A program made the translations under genes and the position numbers. Of a stretch of DNA of 59,162 nucleotides, positions 40,436-48,796 are shown piece after piece (within the stretch, counting starts at the first letter, position 1; every line of letters begins with the position of its first letter). Source of the stretch: JAVBPR01 sp031549485. GTDB taxonomy: Bacteria > Bacillota > Clostridia > Oscillospirales > Feifaniaceae. The notes below the pieces were generated by a model. The model had not been told where the DNA came from. It did no database searches and saw only the letters and a list, made by a program, of their open reading frames with translations. The stretch is taken from NCBI GenBank assembly GCA_031549485.1, contig JAVBPR010000025.1:1-59162 (forward strand), read 5' to 3'.

Positions 40436-40521
40436 TGAAAAGCGGCTGTGTTTTGATACAATTTAGTTTGCACGAGTGCAGGACTGAATTTTTATTTGAC
40501 AAATAAAGAGGTAACAAAATT

Positions 40522-41025
40522 TTGAAAATACAGAAATTTTCGGCGAAAGATATTTCGGTAGTGGCGATGCTTTTTGCCCTTAATATTGTTCTGACACGGT
40601 TTTTGTCGTTCGACTTTCCGGTGATTCGGATAAGCCTTGGGTTTCTTCCGCTTGCGGTAACCGGCGCGATGTTCGGACCGGTTGTTTCGGGGATTTCTGG
40701 CGGGCTTGCCGATATTTTGGGCGGAATAATGAAAGGCTACGCGATTTATCCGGGTTTTACATTGTCCGCGCTGCTTTCGGGCGCGATTTACGGAATCGGA
40801 TTTTATAAAAAAGAGATAAGCCTTGCGCGTATTATCGTCGTTTGCACGACAGTGACGCTGCTTTGCGACCTTGCGCTCGGTACCTTCTGGATGATGGATT
40901 TATACGGAAAAGGGTTTGCCGCGATTTTTCCGTCCCGTCTTTTGCAGGCGGGTGTGTACCTTGTGCTCCGTCCCGCCGCGATATATTTCACGCGAAAAGC
41001 CGCGGGGAAAAAGCTCGGCTTTTAG
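40522..41025 (+). CDS. folT: Folate-type ECF transporter S component
   Basis: A 167-residue membrane protein with about five to six helices, typical of ECF S components. The N-terminal AMLFALNIVLTRF and the ISLGFLPLAVTGAMFGPVVSG region, then ADILGG and YPGFTLSALLSGAIYG, match the folate-family S components. It would bind a vitamin (probably folate) and work with a shared energising module encoded elsewhere. The start is TTG at 40522 with GAGGT upstream; no other start fits. No riboswitch is recognisable in the 90 bp upstream. It is monocistronic. Confidence 0.85.
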   Translation: MKIQKFSAKDISVVAMLFALNIVLTRFLSFDFPVIRISLGFLPLAVTGAMFGPVVSGISGGLADILGGIMKGYAIYPGFTLSALLSGAIYGIGFYKKEISLARIIVVCTTVTLLCDLALGTFWMMDLYGKGFAAIFPSRLLQAGVYLVLRPAAIYFTRKAAGKKLGF

Positions 41026-41104
41026 GCTTTTGGATTGTTGCGACGCTTCTAACAGCGGCAGAGAAACTTTTTGTGACTGCCGCCGTCCGAAACAAACAAT
41101 TTTA

Positions 41105-41132
41105 TTTACAATTACTTTTCTTATGTTATAAT
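41105..41132 (+). promoter_or_regulatory. Promoter of tRNA-Pro
   Basis: TTTACA (41105-41110) and TATAAT (41127-41132) with a 16-bp spacer, about 50 bp upstream of the tRNA. Confidence 0.75.
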
Positions 41133-41181
41133 TTTTTAAGTGGCGTATTTGAGCAGATATTTTTGACTGCCATAAATACTT

Positions 41182-41258
41182 CGGGATGTAGCGCAGCTTG
41201 GTAGCGCGCTTGCTTTGGGAGCAAGATGCCGCAGGTTCGAATCCTGTCATCCCGACCA
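41182..41258 (+). tRNA. tRNA-Pro(TGG)
   Basis: 77 nt including encoded CCA. The acceptor is CGGGATG/CATCCCG. The anticodon stem-loop is CTTGC-TTTGGGA-GCAAG, anticodon TGG. The T-arm is GCAGGTTCGAATCCTGT. Element B begins 1-2 bases after the CCA. Confidence 0.95.
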
Positions 41259-41259
41259 A

Positions 41260-41387
41260 AATTAGTGTGCGGGAGCAAAGTTCGCCCATAAAAATGCTCG
41301 CGAGGACACGGCGTTCGCTCGCCGAAAGGCGAGCGAAGCGGGACGAGCGAAATTTTTACGAAACAGCGAACAAGCGAAGCATGGCTG
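41260..41387 (+). repeat. Element B, complete copy abutting tRNA-Pro
   Basis: The inner hairpin TTCGCTCGCC-GAAA-GGCGAGCGAA is a perfect 10-bp stem with a GNRA loop. The outer stem is TAAAAAT/ATTTTTA extended by GCTCG/CGAGC across a small bulge. Confidence 0.9.
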
Positions 41388-41388
41388 T

Positions 41389-41431
41389 AAAGTCTTCTGA
41401 CCATAACGGTTAGAAGACTTTAAGTATTTTT
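41389..41431 (+). terminator. Terminator after tRNA-Pro and element B
   Basis: AAAGTCTTCTGACC pairs with GGTTAGAAGACTTT (one G-T wobble) around ATAAC, followed by AAGTATTTTT. Transcripts of tRNA-Pro would therefore include the whole element B before termination. Confidence 0.7.
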
Positions 41432-41483
41432 CCACTTTTATGGGACAAAACGCAACTAATAATCAAAAAAGGACGGACATATT

Positions 41484-42089
41484 ATGGAAAACAACACAAT
41501 TCAAAAACCCTGGGCAAACCCCACACCTGCAGGACTGGTCGCGCTCGCTGTAGCGTGTTTTGTATTCTTTGCATTGCTAACGGGAAAAGTGGAAAAAAGC
41601 GCTATGCCTTTACTCGGCTGCTTCCTCATCGGCGGATTTTTTATTCAATTTGTTGTCGCGATATTGGATTTGAAGGCGAACAACATTTCCGGAGGCAATA
41701 CATTTTTGTACTTTTCAGCGTATTTCATGCTTGTATCGGGTGCGGAAATGTTTATAAAATATTTTTCAAGCGGACTTGATACCAGAATTGACGGCTGGGC
41801 GTGGCTTGCGCTTGCGCTTGCAGTACTGCTCTGGACACCGGCGTTTTACAAGTCGCCCGCAATTTTATTTATTATCGTTTTAGCCTTGAATATCGCGGTT
41901 CCATGCATTGTAATTTCTGACTTAAAACTTTTTGCCCCCGAAGTATCGGCCGTTTTTTCGCAAGTTGCGGGTTATTCCCTCTTGTTCTGCGGGATTTTAG
42001 GGATTTACTTATCTGCGGCAATAGTTGTTAATACAACATTTGAAAAAACGATTTTCCCAAACCCGAAACCTTTTTATAAAGGCAAATAG
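41484..42089 (+). CDS. GPR1/FUN34/YaaH (SatP) family acetate/succinate transporter-like protein
   Basis: The 201-residue product is a six-helix membrane protein of the AceTr family. Its N-terminal NPTPAGLVALAV corresponds to the family signature NPAPLGL. Relatives carry acetate or succinate with protons or act as channels. The FL and YF pore residues of SatP cannot be placed confidently by eye. AAAGGACGG precedes the ATG. A strong terminator follows, so it is monocistronic. Acetate movement would suit a fermenting anaerobe. Confidence 0.87.
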   Translation: MENNTIQKPWANPTPAGLVALAVACFVFFALLTGKVEKSAMPLLGCFLIGGFFIQFVVAILDLKANNISGGNTFLYFSAYFMLVSGAEMFIKYFSSGLDTRIDGWAWLALALAVLLWTPAFYKSPAILFIIVLALNIAVPCIVISDLKLFAPEVSAVFSQVAGYSLLFCGILGIYLSAAIVVNTTFEKTIFPNPKPFYKGK

Positions 42090-42146
42090 ATATCAGTTTT
42101 CATTGAGTTTTATGGGCGGCGGTGCGACTGCCGCTCAGGTTAAAAT

Positions 42147-42180
42147 AATCCCCCGTCTCTAAAAAACGGGGGATATTTTT
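42147..42180 (+). terminator. Rho-independent terminator
   Basis: ATCCCCCGT pairs with ACGGGGGAT around CTCTAAAAA, followed by ATTTTTTG. Confidence 0.92.
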
Positions 42181-42194
42181 TGCGATAAAATCAT

Positions 42195-42250
42195 CTTTCA
42201 AATTATTGAAAGGAGGTATATAATAATATTTGTTACAAAATGTTTTGTAA
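42195..42250 (+). promoter_or_regulatory. Glutathione peroxidase promoter with two palindromes
   Basis: TATAAT at 42219-42224 is flanked by two perfect palindromes. CTTTCAA-ATTA-TTGAAAG at 42195-42212 overlaps the expected -35. TTACAAAA-TG-TTTTGTAA at 42233-42250 lies at or after the start of transcription. The first -35 candidate (TTTCAA) is weak, consistent with an activator or repressor. The regulator is unknown. Confidence 0.6.
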
Positions 42251-42268
42251 ATTTACGGAGGAATGCAG

Positions 42269-42748
42269 ATGAATATTTATGATTTTACCGTTAAAGATGC
42301 GAAGGGCGGCGAGGTCAGCCTTTCCGAATATAAGGGGAAAGTGCTGCTTGTCGTTAATACCGCGACAGAATGCGGTTTTACGCCGCAATATCCGGGGCTT
42401 GAGGAGCTATATAAAAAATATAAGGATCGCGGCTTTGAAATTTTGGACTTTCCGTGCAACCAATTTGCAAATCAGGCACCCGGCACGGCGGAGGAAATCG
42501 GAAGTTTTTGCACCGGACGTTTCGGCATAACTTTCAGGCAGTTTGAAAAAATTGATGTCAACGGCGAGAATGAAATTCCACTTTATAAATGGCTTAAAGA
42601 GCAAAAAGGCGGAATCGGCGGCTCAAAAGTTAAGTGGAATTTCACAAAATTTTTGGTAGATAAAAACGGAAATGTTGTCGGACGCTATGGCTCGACAAAA
42701 ACTCCCGCGGCGCTTGAGAGCGCGATTGTGAAGCTACTGGGAAAATAA
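42269..42748 (+). CDS. Glutathione peroxidase family protein (Cys type)
   Basis: A 159-residue thiol peroxidase of the GPx family reducing H2O2 or organic peroxides, in bacteria generally with thioredoxin. The peroxidatic Cys lies in NTATECGFTPQY (near residue 34), Gln/Asn in FPCNQFANQAPG (near 68), and Trp/Asn in KWNFTKFLVDKNG (near 125), so the catalytic tetrad is complete. The active-site residue is Cys (TGC), not selenocysteine. ATG 42269 is chosen over 42263 because GGAGG needs the longer spacing. The TSCPD gene follows after 2 bp. Confidence 0.95.
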   Translation: MNIYDFTVKDAKGGEVSLSEYKGKVLLVVNTATECGFTPQYPGLEELYKKYKDRGFEILDFPCNQFANQAPGTAEEIGSFCTGRFGITFRQFEKIDVNGENEIPLYKWLKEQKGGIGGSKVKWNFTKFLVDKNGNVVGRYGSTKTPAALESAIVKLLGK

Positions 42749-42750
42749 AA

Positions 42751-43011
42751 ATGAAGCACAAATTTAAAACTAAAAACACCTGCGCCAACGAAATAACCTT
42801 TGATTTGGACGGCGATATTGTCCGGAACATTGTTTTTACCGGAGGGTGCAGCGGAAATTTGCAGACAATCGGGAAGCTGCTTGACGGCTGCACTGTGGCG
42901 CAAATCGAAGAAAAGTGCGGCGGGATTGATTGCGATTTTCGCGGGACTTCTTGCTCTGCTCAACTCGCGCTGGCGGTCAGGCAGGCGATTGAAAACGCGG
43001 CGGGAAAATAA
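42751..43011 (+). CDS. TSCPD domain protein (TIGR03905-like)
   Basis: A small 86-residue protein matching the stand-alone TSCPD family. Seen: NEITFDLDGDIVRNIVFTGGCSGNLQ (parts: IVFTGGCSGNLQTI) and CDFRGTSCSAQLALAVRQAI near the C-terminus. The TSCPD domain is also the C-terminal part of some vitamin-B12-dependent ribonucleotide reductases, where it probably binds metal or cofactor through its cysteines. The stand-alone role is unknown. Spacing of 2 bp to the peroxidase gene shows co-transcription and hints at a redox-related job. Confidence 0.88.
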   Translation: MKHKFKTKNTCANEITFDLDGDIVRNIVFTGGCSGNLQTIGKLLDGCTVAQIEEKCGGIDCDFRGTSCSAQLALAVRQAIENAAGK

Positions 43012-43012
43012 A

Positions 43013-43180
43013 AGAGGCCGGCTTTCGCCGGCATTTATCAGTTAACTGTTAACAGTTGCGGAGGTCGGCTTTCTCCGACTTTGATCAGTTAATAGTGAAC
43101 AGTTAATAGTTATGGGGGCCGGCATTGATTAAAAGATGCGGTCATACGTGCCCCAATTCGTCGGAGACAGGGAAGGGTAG
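43013..43180 (+). repeat. Elements A (three hairpin units) and E
   Basis: Hairpins are GCCGGC-TTTC-GCCGGC, GTCGGC-TTTCT-CCGAC and a shortened GGGCCGGCATT. Heptamers are of the AGTTAAC/AGTTAAT type only. E follows (AAAAGATGCGG, then CGTCGGAGACAGGGAAGG). 43181-43333 has no clear element. Confidence 0.75.
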
Positions 43181-43333
43181 AGCGGAGCAGGACAGGCCCG
43201 CACGCGGAGGCCGGTGGTGCCGCCCGTGATAGTTGCGCGAAACGTTACAAAGCAAGTTTTCTTCGCAGAGAAAATCGGCGCGGAGCCGGACAGGCCGCAA
43301 GTTCTATTTAAAACTAATTTGGAGGCATAAACT

Positions 43334-43987
43334 ATGCGCGCGATTATGGAATCGGGTTTTTCGGCAATATACCTTGTTGCCATTGTCACTCTCGGTCTTA
43401 TAATGGCGATAAGGACAAACGGCAGCGGACAGCGGCGCCTGTTTGGGATTATGGCGATTGTGCTCGGTCTCGGCGACGCGTTTCACCTTGTGCCGCGGAT
43501 AATCGGGCTTCTGACCGGCACTATGGAAGAGCGTGTAGCCTCGCTCGGGTTCGGCACCCTTGTAACTTCGATAACCATGACCGTTTTTTATGTTATGCTT
43601 TATCATTTTTGGTGCGGCAGATATAAAAAGCCGGTAAAATCGGCGCTTACCGGCTGCGTTTATCTTCTTGCCATAACGAGAATCGCGCTTTGTCTTTTTC
43701 CACAAAATCGGTGGATTTATGCGGACGCGCCGCTTAGCTGGGGAATATATCGCAATATCCCGTTTCTGATTTTGGGAATTATTATTGCGGTTGTTTTCTT
43801 TATCGAAGCGAAAAAATCCGCGGACAAATATTTCAAGTACGCCTCGCTTGCAGTTTTGCTGTCGTTTCTGTTTTATATTCCGGTCGTGCTTTGGGCGAAC
43901 ATCATCCCCGCAATCGGCGCGCTTATGATTCCGAAAACTATCTGCTATGTCTGGCTTGTTATTATGGGATTTCGCGCGAAAGAATGA
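43334..43987 (+). CDS. Multi-pass membrane protein of unknown function
   Basis: The 217-residue product has about six or seven hydrophobic helices with short polar loops: two near the N-terminus (about 8-24 and 37-58), then near 70-92, 102-118, 137-155, 165-185 and 188-212. It contains the motifs GDAFHLVPRI and YHFWCGRYKKP but I cannot assign it to a named family. TTTGGAGG precedes the ATG. It is monocistronic and ends at a strong terminator (44016). Confidence 0.82.
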   Translation: MRAIMESGFSAIYLVAIVTLGLIMAIRTNGSGQRRLFGIMAIVLGLGDAFHLVPRIIGLLTGTMEERVASLGFGTLVTSITMTVFYVMLYHFWCGRYKKPVKSALTGCVYLLAITRIALCLFPQNRWIYADAPLSWGIYRNIPFLILGIIIAVVFFIEAKKSADKYFKYASLAVLLSFLFYIPVVLWANIIPAIGALMIPKTICYVWLVIMGFRAKE

Positions 43988-44015
43988 ATATGCGCGAGTG
44001 TAGCTCGCTTAAATA

Positions 44016-44046
44016 AAAGCCCGCCCCAGAGGGGCGGGCTTTTTAT
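44016..44046 (+). terminator. Rho-independent terminator
   Basis: AAAGCCCGCCCC pairs with GGGGCGGGCTTT around AGA, followed by TTATTATATTT. The 44047-44185 leader of the next gene shows only a weak CTGCC/GGCAG hairpin. Confidence 0.92.
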
Positions 44047-44185
44047 TATATTTATCTTCTTCCTTGTGCCGGGGTTATGTGATAGAATGTGTATTAACAA
44101 GTCTGCCGAGGGCTTTTGGCAGTACTAATTTTGCGGGGATTTGCCCTGTTCTTTTGAATGAAAAATTGATTTTGAAAGAGATCAT

Positions 44186-45118
44186 ATGAATAGAGAAAAT
44201 TTTGCGTCCGATTATTCGCTGCCGGAAAACTGGCTGTTTGCGCCGCCCGAGAATAAAAAGGCGTTTGACGCCTTTTACCTTTACCCGACCTCGTGGTTTC
44301 CGCGGACGGGGGAAAACGCGCTTTGCGAGCTTTCTGATGAGCGAATGCGCCGCGCGGCGGCGACCGTTTTTTCGGTTCAGGCATCCGCCCTTTTTCCTGT
44401 TGCAAATGTTTTTGCCCCGTATTACCGCCAGTTTTGCGCGGAGGAGATTACCTCCGGCGATGTCATGAATTTAATCCGCTGCATTAGAAAAGAGCCGCTT
44501 TCGGACGTCGCATCAGCATTTGATTATTTTATAAAAAATCTAAATGGCGGCAGGCCTTTTGTGCTTGTTTCGCACTCGCAGGGTTCGTCCGTTATGAAAG
44601 AGCTTATAAAAGATTACATGCGCGAAAACCCCGATGTTTATGGGCGGATGATAGCGGCTTATCTTATCGGGTTCGGCATAACCGAAAAAGAAATTTCGGA
44701 TTTTCCGCACCTGAAATTCGCCGAAAAAGAGGACGATACCGGCGTGATAATTTCATATAATACCGAAGCGCCGGGCGAAAAAGGGGTTAACTTCACCGCG
44801 CCGGAGGGCAGCCTTGTTATCAACCCGATAAACTGGAAAAGGGATGAAACCCACGCCGCGGCATCGGAAAACCTCGGCTCGGTTATTACGGGGAACGGTC
44901 GGCTTTGCGTTATGAAAAATTTTGCCGACGCGCGAATAGACTTAAAGCGCGGCACCCTTATCTGCGAAACCGCCGACAAAAAAGAGTTTTTCACTCCGCC
45001 GCCGCTCGGAACTTTTCATTCGTTTGATTTCGGATTTTATTATCTTAATTTGCGGCAAAATATTTTAAAAAGAGCTACAAAATTTTTTGATATAACAAAA
45101 GGGGGTAATTTTTCATGA
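44186..45118 (+). CDS. DUF3089-like alpha/beta hydrolase
   Basis: A 310-residue protein of the DUF3089 type, predicted alpha/beta hydrolases. The nucleophile elbow is FVLVSHSQGSSVM (Ser near residue 132). The N-terminal FDAFYLYPTSWF, the ANVFAPYYRQF block and the MIAAYLIGFGI strand fit the family. The acid and His are not certain; a candidate is His in GTFHSFDF near the end. There is no signal peptide. The stop overlaps the start of the GHKL-GNAT gene (ATGA), so the two proteins are probably made together. Confidence 0.85.
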   Translation: MNRENFASDYSLPENWLFAPPENKKAFDAFYLYPTSWFPRTGENALCELSDERMRRAAATVFSVQASALFPVANVFAPYYRQFCAEEITSGDVMNLIRCIRKEPLSDVASAFDYFIKNLNGGRPFVLVSHSQGSSVMKELIKDYMRENPDVYGRMIAAYLIGFGITEKEISDFPHLKFAEKEDDTGVIISYNTEAPGEKGVNFTAPEGSLVINPINWKRDETHAAASENLGSVITGNGRLCVMKNFADARIDLKRGTLICETADKKEFFTPPPLGTFHSFDFGFYYLNLRQNILKRATKFFDITKGGNFS

Positions 45119-46569
45119 GTGAAATCGCAAAAATTTCGATCAGAAGCGACTATGCGAATATCAAGCACGCGAATGCCTTTTTAAACAGCATTTTAAGCGA
45201 CTTTTCTTTTAGCGACAAGGAGAAAATCCGGCTTTGCGTCGCGCTTGAAGAAGCTCTTTACCATACCTTTAAAAATTCGCTCGATACCGCCGAGGCGATT
45301 TTTTCGGACATTATTATTTCAAAAGATGAGACTACCTTTGAAATCGCAATTATAAATAATGGCGTCCCTTATCTTTTCGAGGGCGGCGAGACCGACCTAA
45401 ACGAGCTCGGCGAAAACGCGGACGCCCTTAGCGCGTATGTTATGCGCAAGGTTGTTGACAACGTTATCTACCGCAATTTAGGCAAAAAAGGCCAGGAAAT
45501 AAGGCTTGTTAAAAACCTTGAGCAGCTTGCGGATTTCTCGTCCGAAGCATCTGCGCCGGAGGAAACCGTTTCCGAACCGCCGCAGATTAGCATAAGAACG
45601 ATAAAGCCGGAAGAGGTTATCGAAATCACACGCTGCGTTTACGATGAATATAAATATTCCTACCCCAATGAGGATATTTATTATCCCGAAAGAGTGGTCT
45701 CGCTTATTGAGGAAGGCAAACTTGTCAGCTTCGTTTCGGTTACCGAAAAAGACGAGATAGCGGGACACACGGCGCTGAAATTCTGCAACGAATATCCTGC
45801 GCTTATGGATACCGCGATATGGGTTGTAAAGCAGAAATACAGAGGCTTCTCGATTATGAAAACTCTGCTTCCGTTTTCGCTTGAATATGCGAATAACCTT
45901 GATATAAACGGCGTGTTTATCGAGGCGGTAACCCATCACCCAGCAACCCAAAAAGTCTCCAAAAGATACGGCTTTTACGCCACCGGATTTTATCTTTTGT
46001 ACCGCTCGCCGGCAACCGTTGTAAACTATGAAACCGATGGAAACAGGCGCTCTCTCGGAATAGGGTATCGCCCGTATAAGGAGATTAAAGAGGTAAATAT
46101 TTATGTTCCGAAAGAACACCGCTTGCATGTCGCGGAGATGTACGGCAGGTTTGGGACAACGGCGAACATAATGCCCCCGAAAGAGGATTTGGAGCTCGCC
46201 GAAAATAGCGAAATGACGGTTAACGAGGTTATGTGGAATCTCTATGCCGCCATCGAAATCGACAAGTGCGGAAAAGACCTTGAAACCGCGCTGCGAAGCG
46301 AGATAAAGCGCATGAAGCAAAACGGGATCGAGTGCGTTATGCTCCGCGCAAACATGGACGATGCAAGCCTTCTTTACATATATGAATGCGCTAAAAAATG
46401 CGGATTTTTCTATACCGGATTTGTGCCGCACAGCGGCAAGGGAAACCTTATGCTTCTGCAAAATCTTATGGGCGGCGCGGTGAAATACGACAGCGTTCTC
46501 GCGCTTGAGGATTACGGCGAGGTGCTCGAATACATACGGCAGTTCGATCCGAACGAAATCGCGCAGTAG
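45115..46569 (+). CDS. GHKL ATPase (RsbW-like) fused to GNAT acetyltransferase
   Basis: The 484-residue protein begins with a domain of about 140 residues like anti-sigma factor kinases: LCVALEEALYHTFKNSL (N-box position near residue 42-58) and AIINNGVPYLF. The Gly-rich ATP lid is poor, so kinase activity is uncertain. From about 165 a GNAT fold follows (AIWVVKQKYRGFSIMKTLLPF, with an altered acetyl-CoA loop). The last 150 residues resemble a second, degenerate GNAT-like domain. The combination suggests a signalling or partner-switching acetyltransferase. ATGA overlap with the hydrolase. A terminator follows at 46606. Confidence 0.82.
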   Translation: MSEIAKISIRSDYANIKHANAFLNSILSDFSFSDKEKIRLCVALEEALYHTFKNSLDTAEAIFSDIIISKDETTFEIAIINNGVPYLFEGGETDLNELGENADALSAYVMRKVVDNVIYRNLGKKGQEIRLVKNLEQLADFSSEASAPEETVSEPPQISIRTIKPEEVIEITRCVYDEYKYSYPNEDIYYPERVVSLIEEGKLVSFVSVTEKDEIAGHTALKFCNEYPALMDTAIWVVKQKYRGFSIMKTLLPFSLEYANNLDINGVFIEAVTHHPATQKVSKRYGFYATGFYLLYRSPATVVNYETDGNRRSLGIGYRPYKEIKEVNIYVPKEHRLHVAEMYGRFGTTANIMPPKEDLELAENSEMTVNEVMWNLYAAIEIDKCGKDLETALRSEIKRMKQNGIECVMLRANMDDASLLYIYECAKKCGFFYTGFVPHSGKGNLMLLQNLMGGAVKYDSVLALEDYGEVLEYIRQFDPNEIAQ

Positions 46570-46605
46570 ATTTTTCCGGGCGCGAAAAACTTTGAAAATC
46601 ACATT

Positions 46606-46638
46606 AAAAATCCCGCTTCATTTGAAGCGGGATTTTTA
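46606..46638. terminator. Bidirectional terminator between convergent genes
   Basis: AAAAATCCCGCTTCA pairs with TGAAGCGGGATTTTT around a two-base loop. A degenerate inverted C-like end (GCCGCCTAAGGTG) follows at 46640. Confidence 0.92.
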
Positions 46639-46676
46639 TGCCGCCTAAGGTGAATACTTAAATTGAGTCGGCGCGT

Positions 46677-47786
46677 TTACTTTATTGCTTCGGGCAATGC
46701 GGCAACGAGGGCGTCGATATCGTCGGCGGTATTATGGTGTGAAAGGCTTATCCGAAGTGCGCCCCAAAGCTCGTCCTCCGGCAGGCCAAAATCGGCGAGA
46801 ACGCGGTTTTTAACCGATTTTTTCGCGTTGCATGCCGAGCCGCCCGAGAGATAAATATCATTTTTTTCGAGCCTGTGAATCATAACTTCGCTTTTGTTTC
46901 TACCCGCGGCGGCAAGAATAATATGCGGCGCGCTTTTTTCGGCACGGTAAATATTTAGGCCGTCTATTTGCGAAAGCTTTTCGAGAGCGTAGGCGGAAAG
47001 GGCGCCCAGTTTTTTGCTGTTTTCGGCAAAATTTGAAATGCTATCCTCAGCCGCCGCCGCGAAAGCAGCGATTCCCGCGACGTTTTCGGTGCCGCTTCGC
47101 AGTCCCTGCTCCTGCCCGCCGCCGAAAATAATCGGAACAAGCTTCAAATTCTTGCGGACATAAAGCGCGCCCGCGCCTTTCGGGGCATGGATTTTATGCG
47201 CCGAAAGCGAAAGCATATCGCAGCCGATTTTCGAGACCGAAAAGCGGATTTTTCCGAGCGACTGAACCGCGTCGACGTGAAAAAGCGCGTTTTTCGCGGA
47301 AGAATTTTTGATAAGCGCGCTTATTTCCGCCACAGGATTTAAGGCGCCGGTTTCGTTATTAACAAGCATAACCGAAACAAGAACGGTGTTTGAAGAAAGC
47401 GCGTTTTTGAAAAAATCGAGGTCGAAAATGCCGCGCGGAGAGGGAACGGCGATTATTTCGAATCCGCGGTTTTCAAGCTCCGCGGCGGACATAAAAACCG
47501 AGGCGTGTTCGCCGGCCGAAATTATTATCCGGCCTTTTCTTTTTGCCGCGCCGAAAATGGCGAGGTTGTTTGCCTCGCTTCCGCTTGCGGTGAAAATTAT
47601 TTCTTCGGGCGCGGCGCCTATAGCGGTTCCGACCTTTGCGCGCGCAGATTTTAAAATTTGCTCTGCTTCATGCCCGAGGCGGTGAAGCGAAGAGGCGTTT
47701 CCGAAAGCATTTTCCGAAACATCGCGAAAAATATCGAGATAGGCTTTGTCCGGTTTTGTCGTGGCACTGTTATCAAGATATACCAT
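46677..47786 (-). CDS. Cysteine desulfurase
   Basis: A 369-residue class V PLP enzyme (NifS/IscS type) that takes sulfur from cysteine. The PLP lysine is in LSAHKIHAPKGAG (near residue 197), and the reactive Cys in SGGSACNAKK (near 318), on a short loop typical of the IscS/NifS group. The N-terminal YLDNSATTKP motif is present. The start is ATG 47786 with a GGAGG-type site upstream. In many Firmicutes a desulfurase sits beside thiI; here a thiI start lies 11 kb away, so it may supply sulfur for 4-thiouridine or Fe-S clusters. Confidence 0.95.
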   Translation of the reverse strand: MVYLDNSATTKPDKAYLDIFRDVSENAFGNASSLHRLGHEAEQILKSARAKVGTAIGAAPEEIIFTASGSEANNLAIFGAAKRKGRIIISAGEHASVFMSAAELENRGFEIIAVPSPRGIFDLDFFKNALSSNTVLVSVMLVNNETGALNPVAEISALIKNSSAKNALFHVDAVQSLGKIRFSVSKIGCDMLSLSAHKIHAPKGAGALYVRKNLKLVPIIFGGGQEQGLRSGTENVAGIAAFAAAAEDSISNFAENSKKLGALSAYALEKLSQIDGLNIYRAEKSAPHIILAAAGRNKSEVMIHRLEKNDIYLSGGSACNAKKSVKNRVLADFGLPEDELWGALRISLSHHNTADDIDALVAALPEAIK

Positions 47787-47947
47787 TTTTCCTCCGAAAA
47801 ATTATTTCACATAATAAAAAAGAGGTGCGGCAAGGGGCCGCGAACTTGACGATGAGGGCTTTTAAGAATAAAATCATATAAACTGTTGATTTTAAGGAAA
47901 AGCCTCAAAATCCGCAAATGTAATTTATAAGGATAAGTTAAAATAAA

Positions 47948-48796
47948 ATGAAAAAAATTGGTACATTTTTTATTGTTGTTGCTATTATTATAGCTGTTTT
48001 TCTCTCGGGTTGCAACGCGCAGGAAAGCGAGAGCGGGGAGAAGATTACGGTCAGCGTTTCGATTGCTCCGCTTGCCGAATGCCTGAAGGCGGTTTGCGGC
48101 GACCTTTGCGAGGTAAATATCCTCGTGCCGCAGGGGTTCAGCCCCGAAACATACGAGCCGACTCCGCAGGACCGCGAAAAACTTGAAAAAAGCTCGGTTT
48201 TCTTCGGAATCGAGATGCCCGCCGAGATGGCGCTCGGAAGCGGAATCGTGCCTTACTATTCTTTTGTTGAAATTTGCGATGCGCAATATCCCGACAGGTT
48301 TTTCGGAACCGAGCGCGACCCGCATATCTGGCTTTCACCGAAAAGAATGATGGTTATGGCAAATGCTGCTGCCGAAAAAATGGGCGAAATAGATTCCGAA
48401 AACAAGGCGAAATACCGCGCGGGCGCGGAAAATTATATTGCGAAAATCGAAGAAGCGCAAAAGCAGGCGGAAAGCATTTTTGCCGAAAAAACAAGCCGTG
48501 ATTTTATTGTTTTCCATCCTTCCCTCGGATATTTTGCCGATGATTTCGGGCTTACAATGCACGCGCTTGAGGAAGAGGGCAAGGAAGCGGGGCCGCAGGA
48601 ACTTATCGCAATGATTGATTTCGCGAAAAGCAAGGGGATAACGACTCTGTTTTATCAGGAAGAAATTTCTGCGTCTGTATGCGCGTCATTTGCCGCGGAA
48701 ATAGGCGGAAAAGCGGTCAAAATTTCGCCGCTTGCCGAAAATTATACCGAGAATATCGTCACAATGGCAAAAGCCGTAGCGGAGGCTTTAAAATGA
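47948..48796 (+). CDS. znuA: Zinc/manganese ABC transporter substrate-binding lipoprotein
   Basis: A 282-residue cluster A-I metal-binding lipoprotein. The lipobox LSGC ends the signal peptide (Cys near residue 22). Metal ligands expected for this family are seen in RDPHIWLSP (His near 119), FHPSLGYFADDFGL (His near 183) and the acidic FYQEEIS region. The first ligand position appears as YEPTPQD rather than the usual EPHxxEP form, so the first histidine may be missing or replaced. No His-rich loop is present. It is the first gene of a three-gene operon with overlapping ATP-binding and permease genes. Zinc is more likely than manganese, but this is not certain. Confidence 0.9.
   Translation: MKKIGTFFIVVAIIIAVFLSGCNAQESESGEKITVSVSIAPLAECLKAVCGDLCEVNILVPQGFSPETYEPTPQDREKLEKSSVFFGIEMPAEMALGSGIVPYYSFVEICDAQYPDRFFGTERDPHIWLSPKRMMVMANAAAEKMGEIDSENKAKYRAGAENYIAKIEEAQKQAESIFAEKTSRDFIVFHPSLGYFADDFGLTMHALEEEGKEAGPQELIAMIDFAKSKGITTLFYQEEISASVCASFAAEIGGKAVKISPLAENYTENIVTMAKAVAEALK

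Noticed and set aside
40436..40521. Tetrahydrofolate riboswitch before folT
   Set aside because: The stretch is too short and shows no matching conserved blocks.
45478..46602. 374-codon minus-strand open frame
   Set aside because: It is antisense to the GHKL-GNAT fusion, which has recognisable domains, a ribosome binding site and an ATGA overlap.
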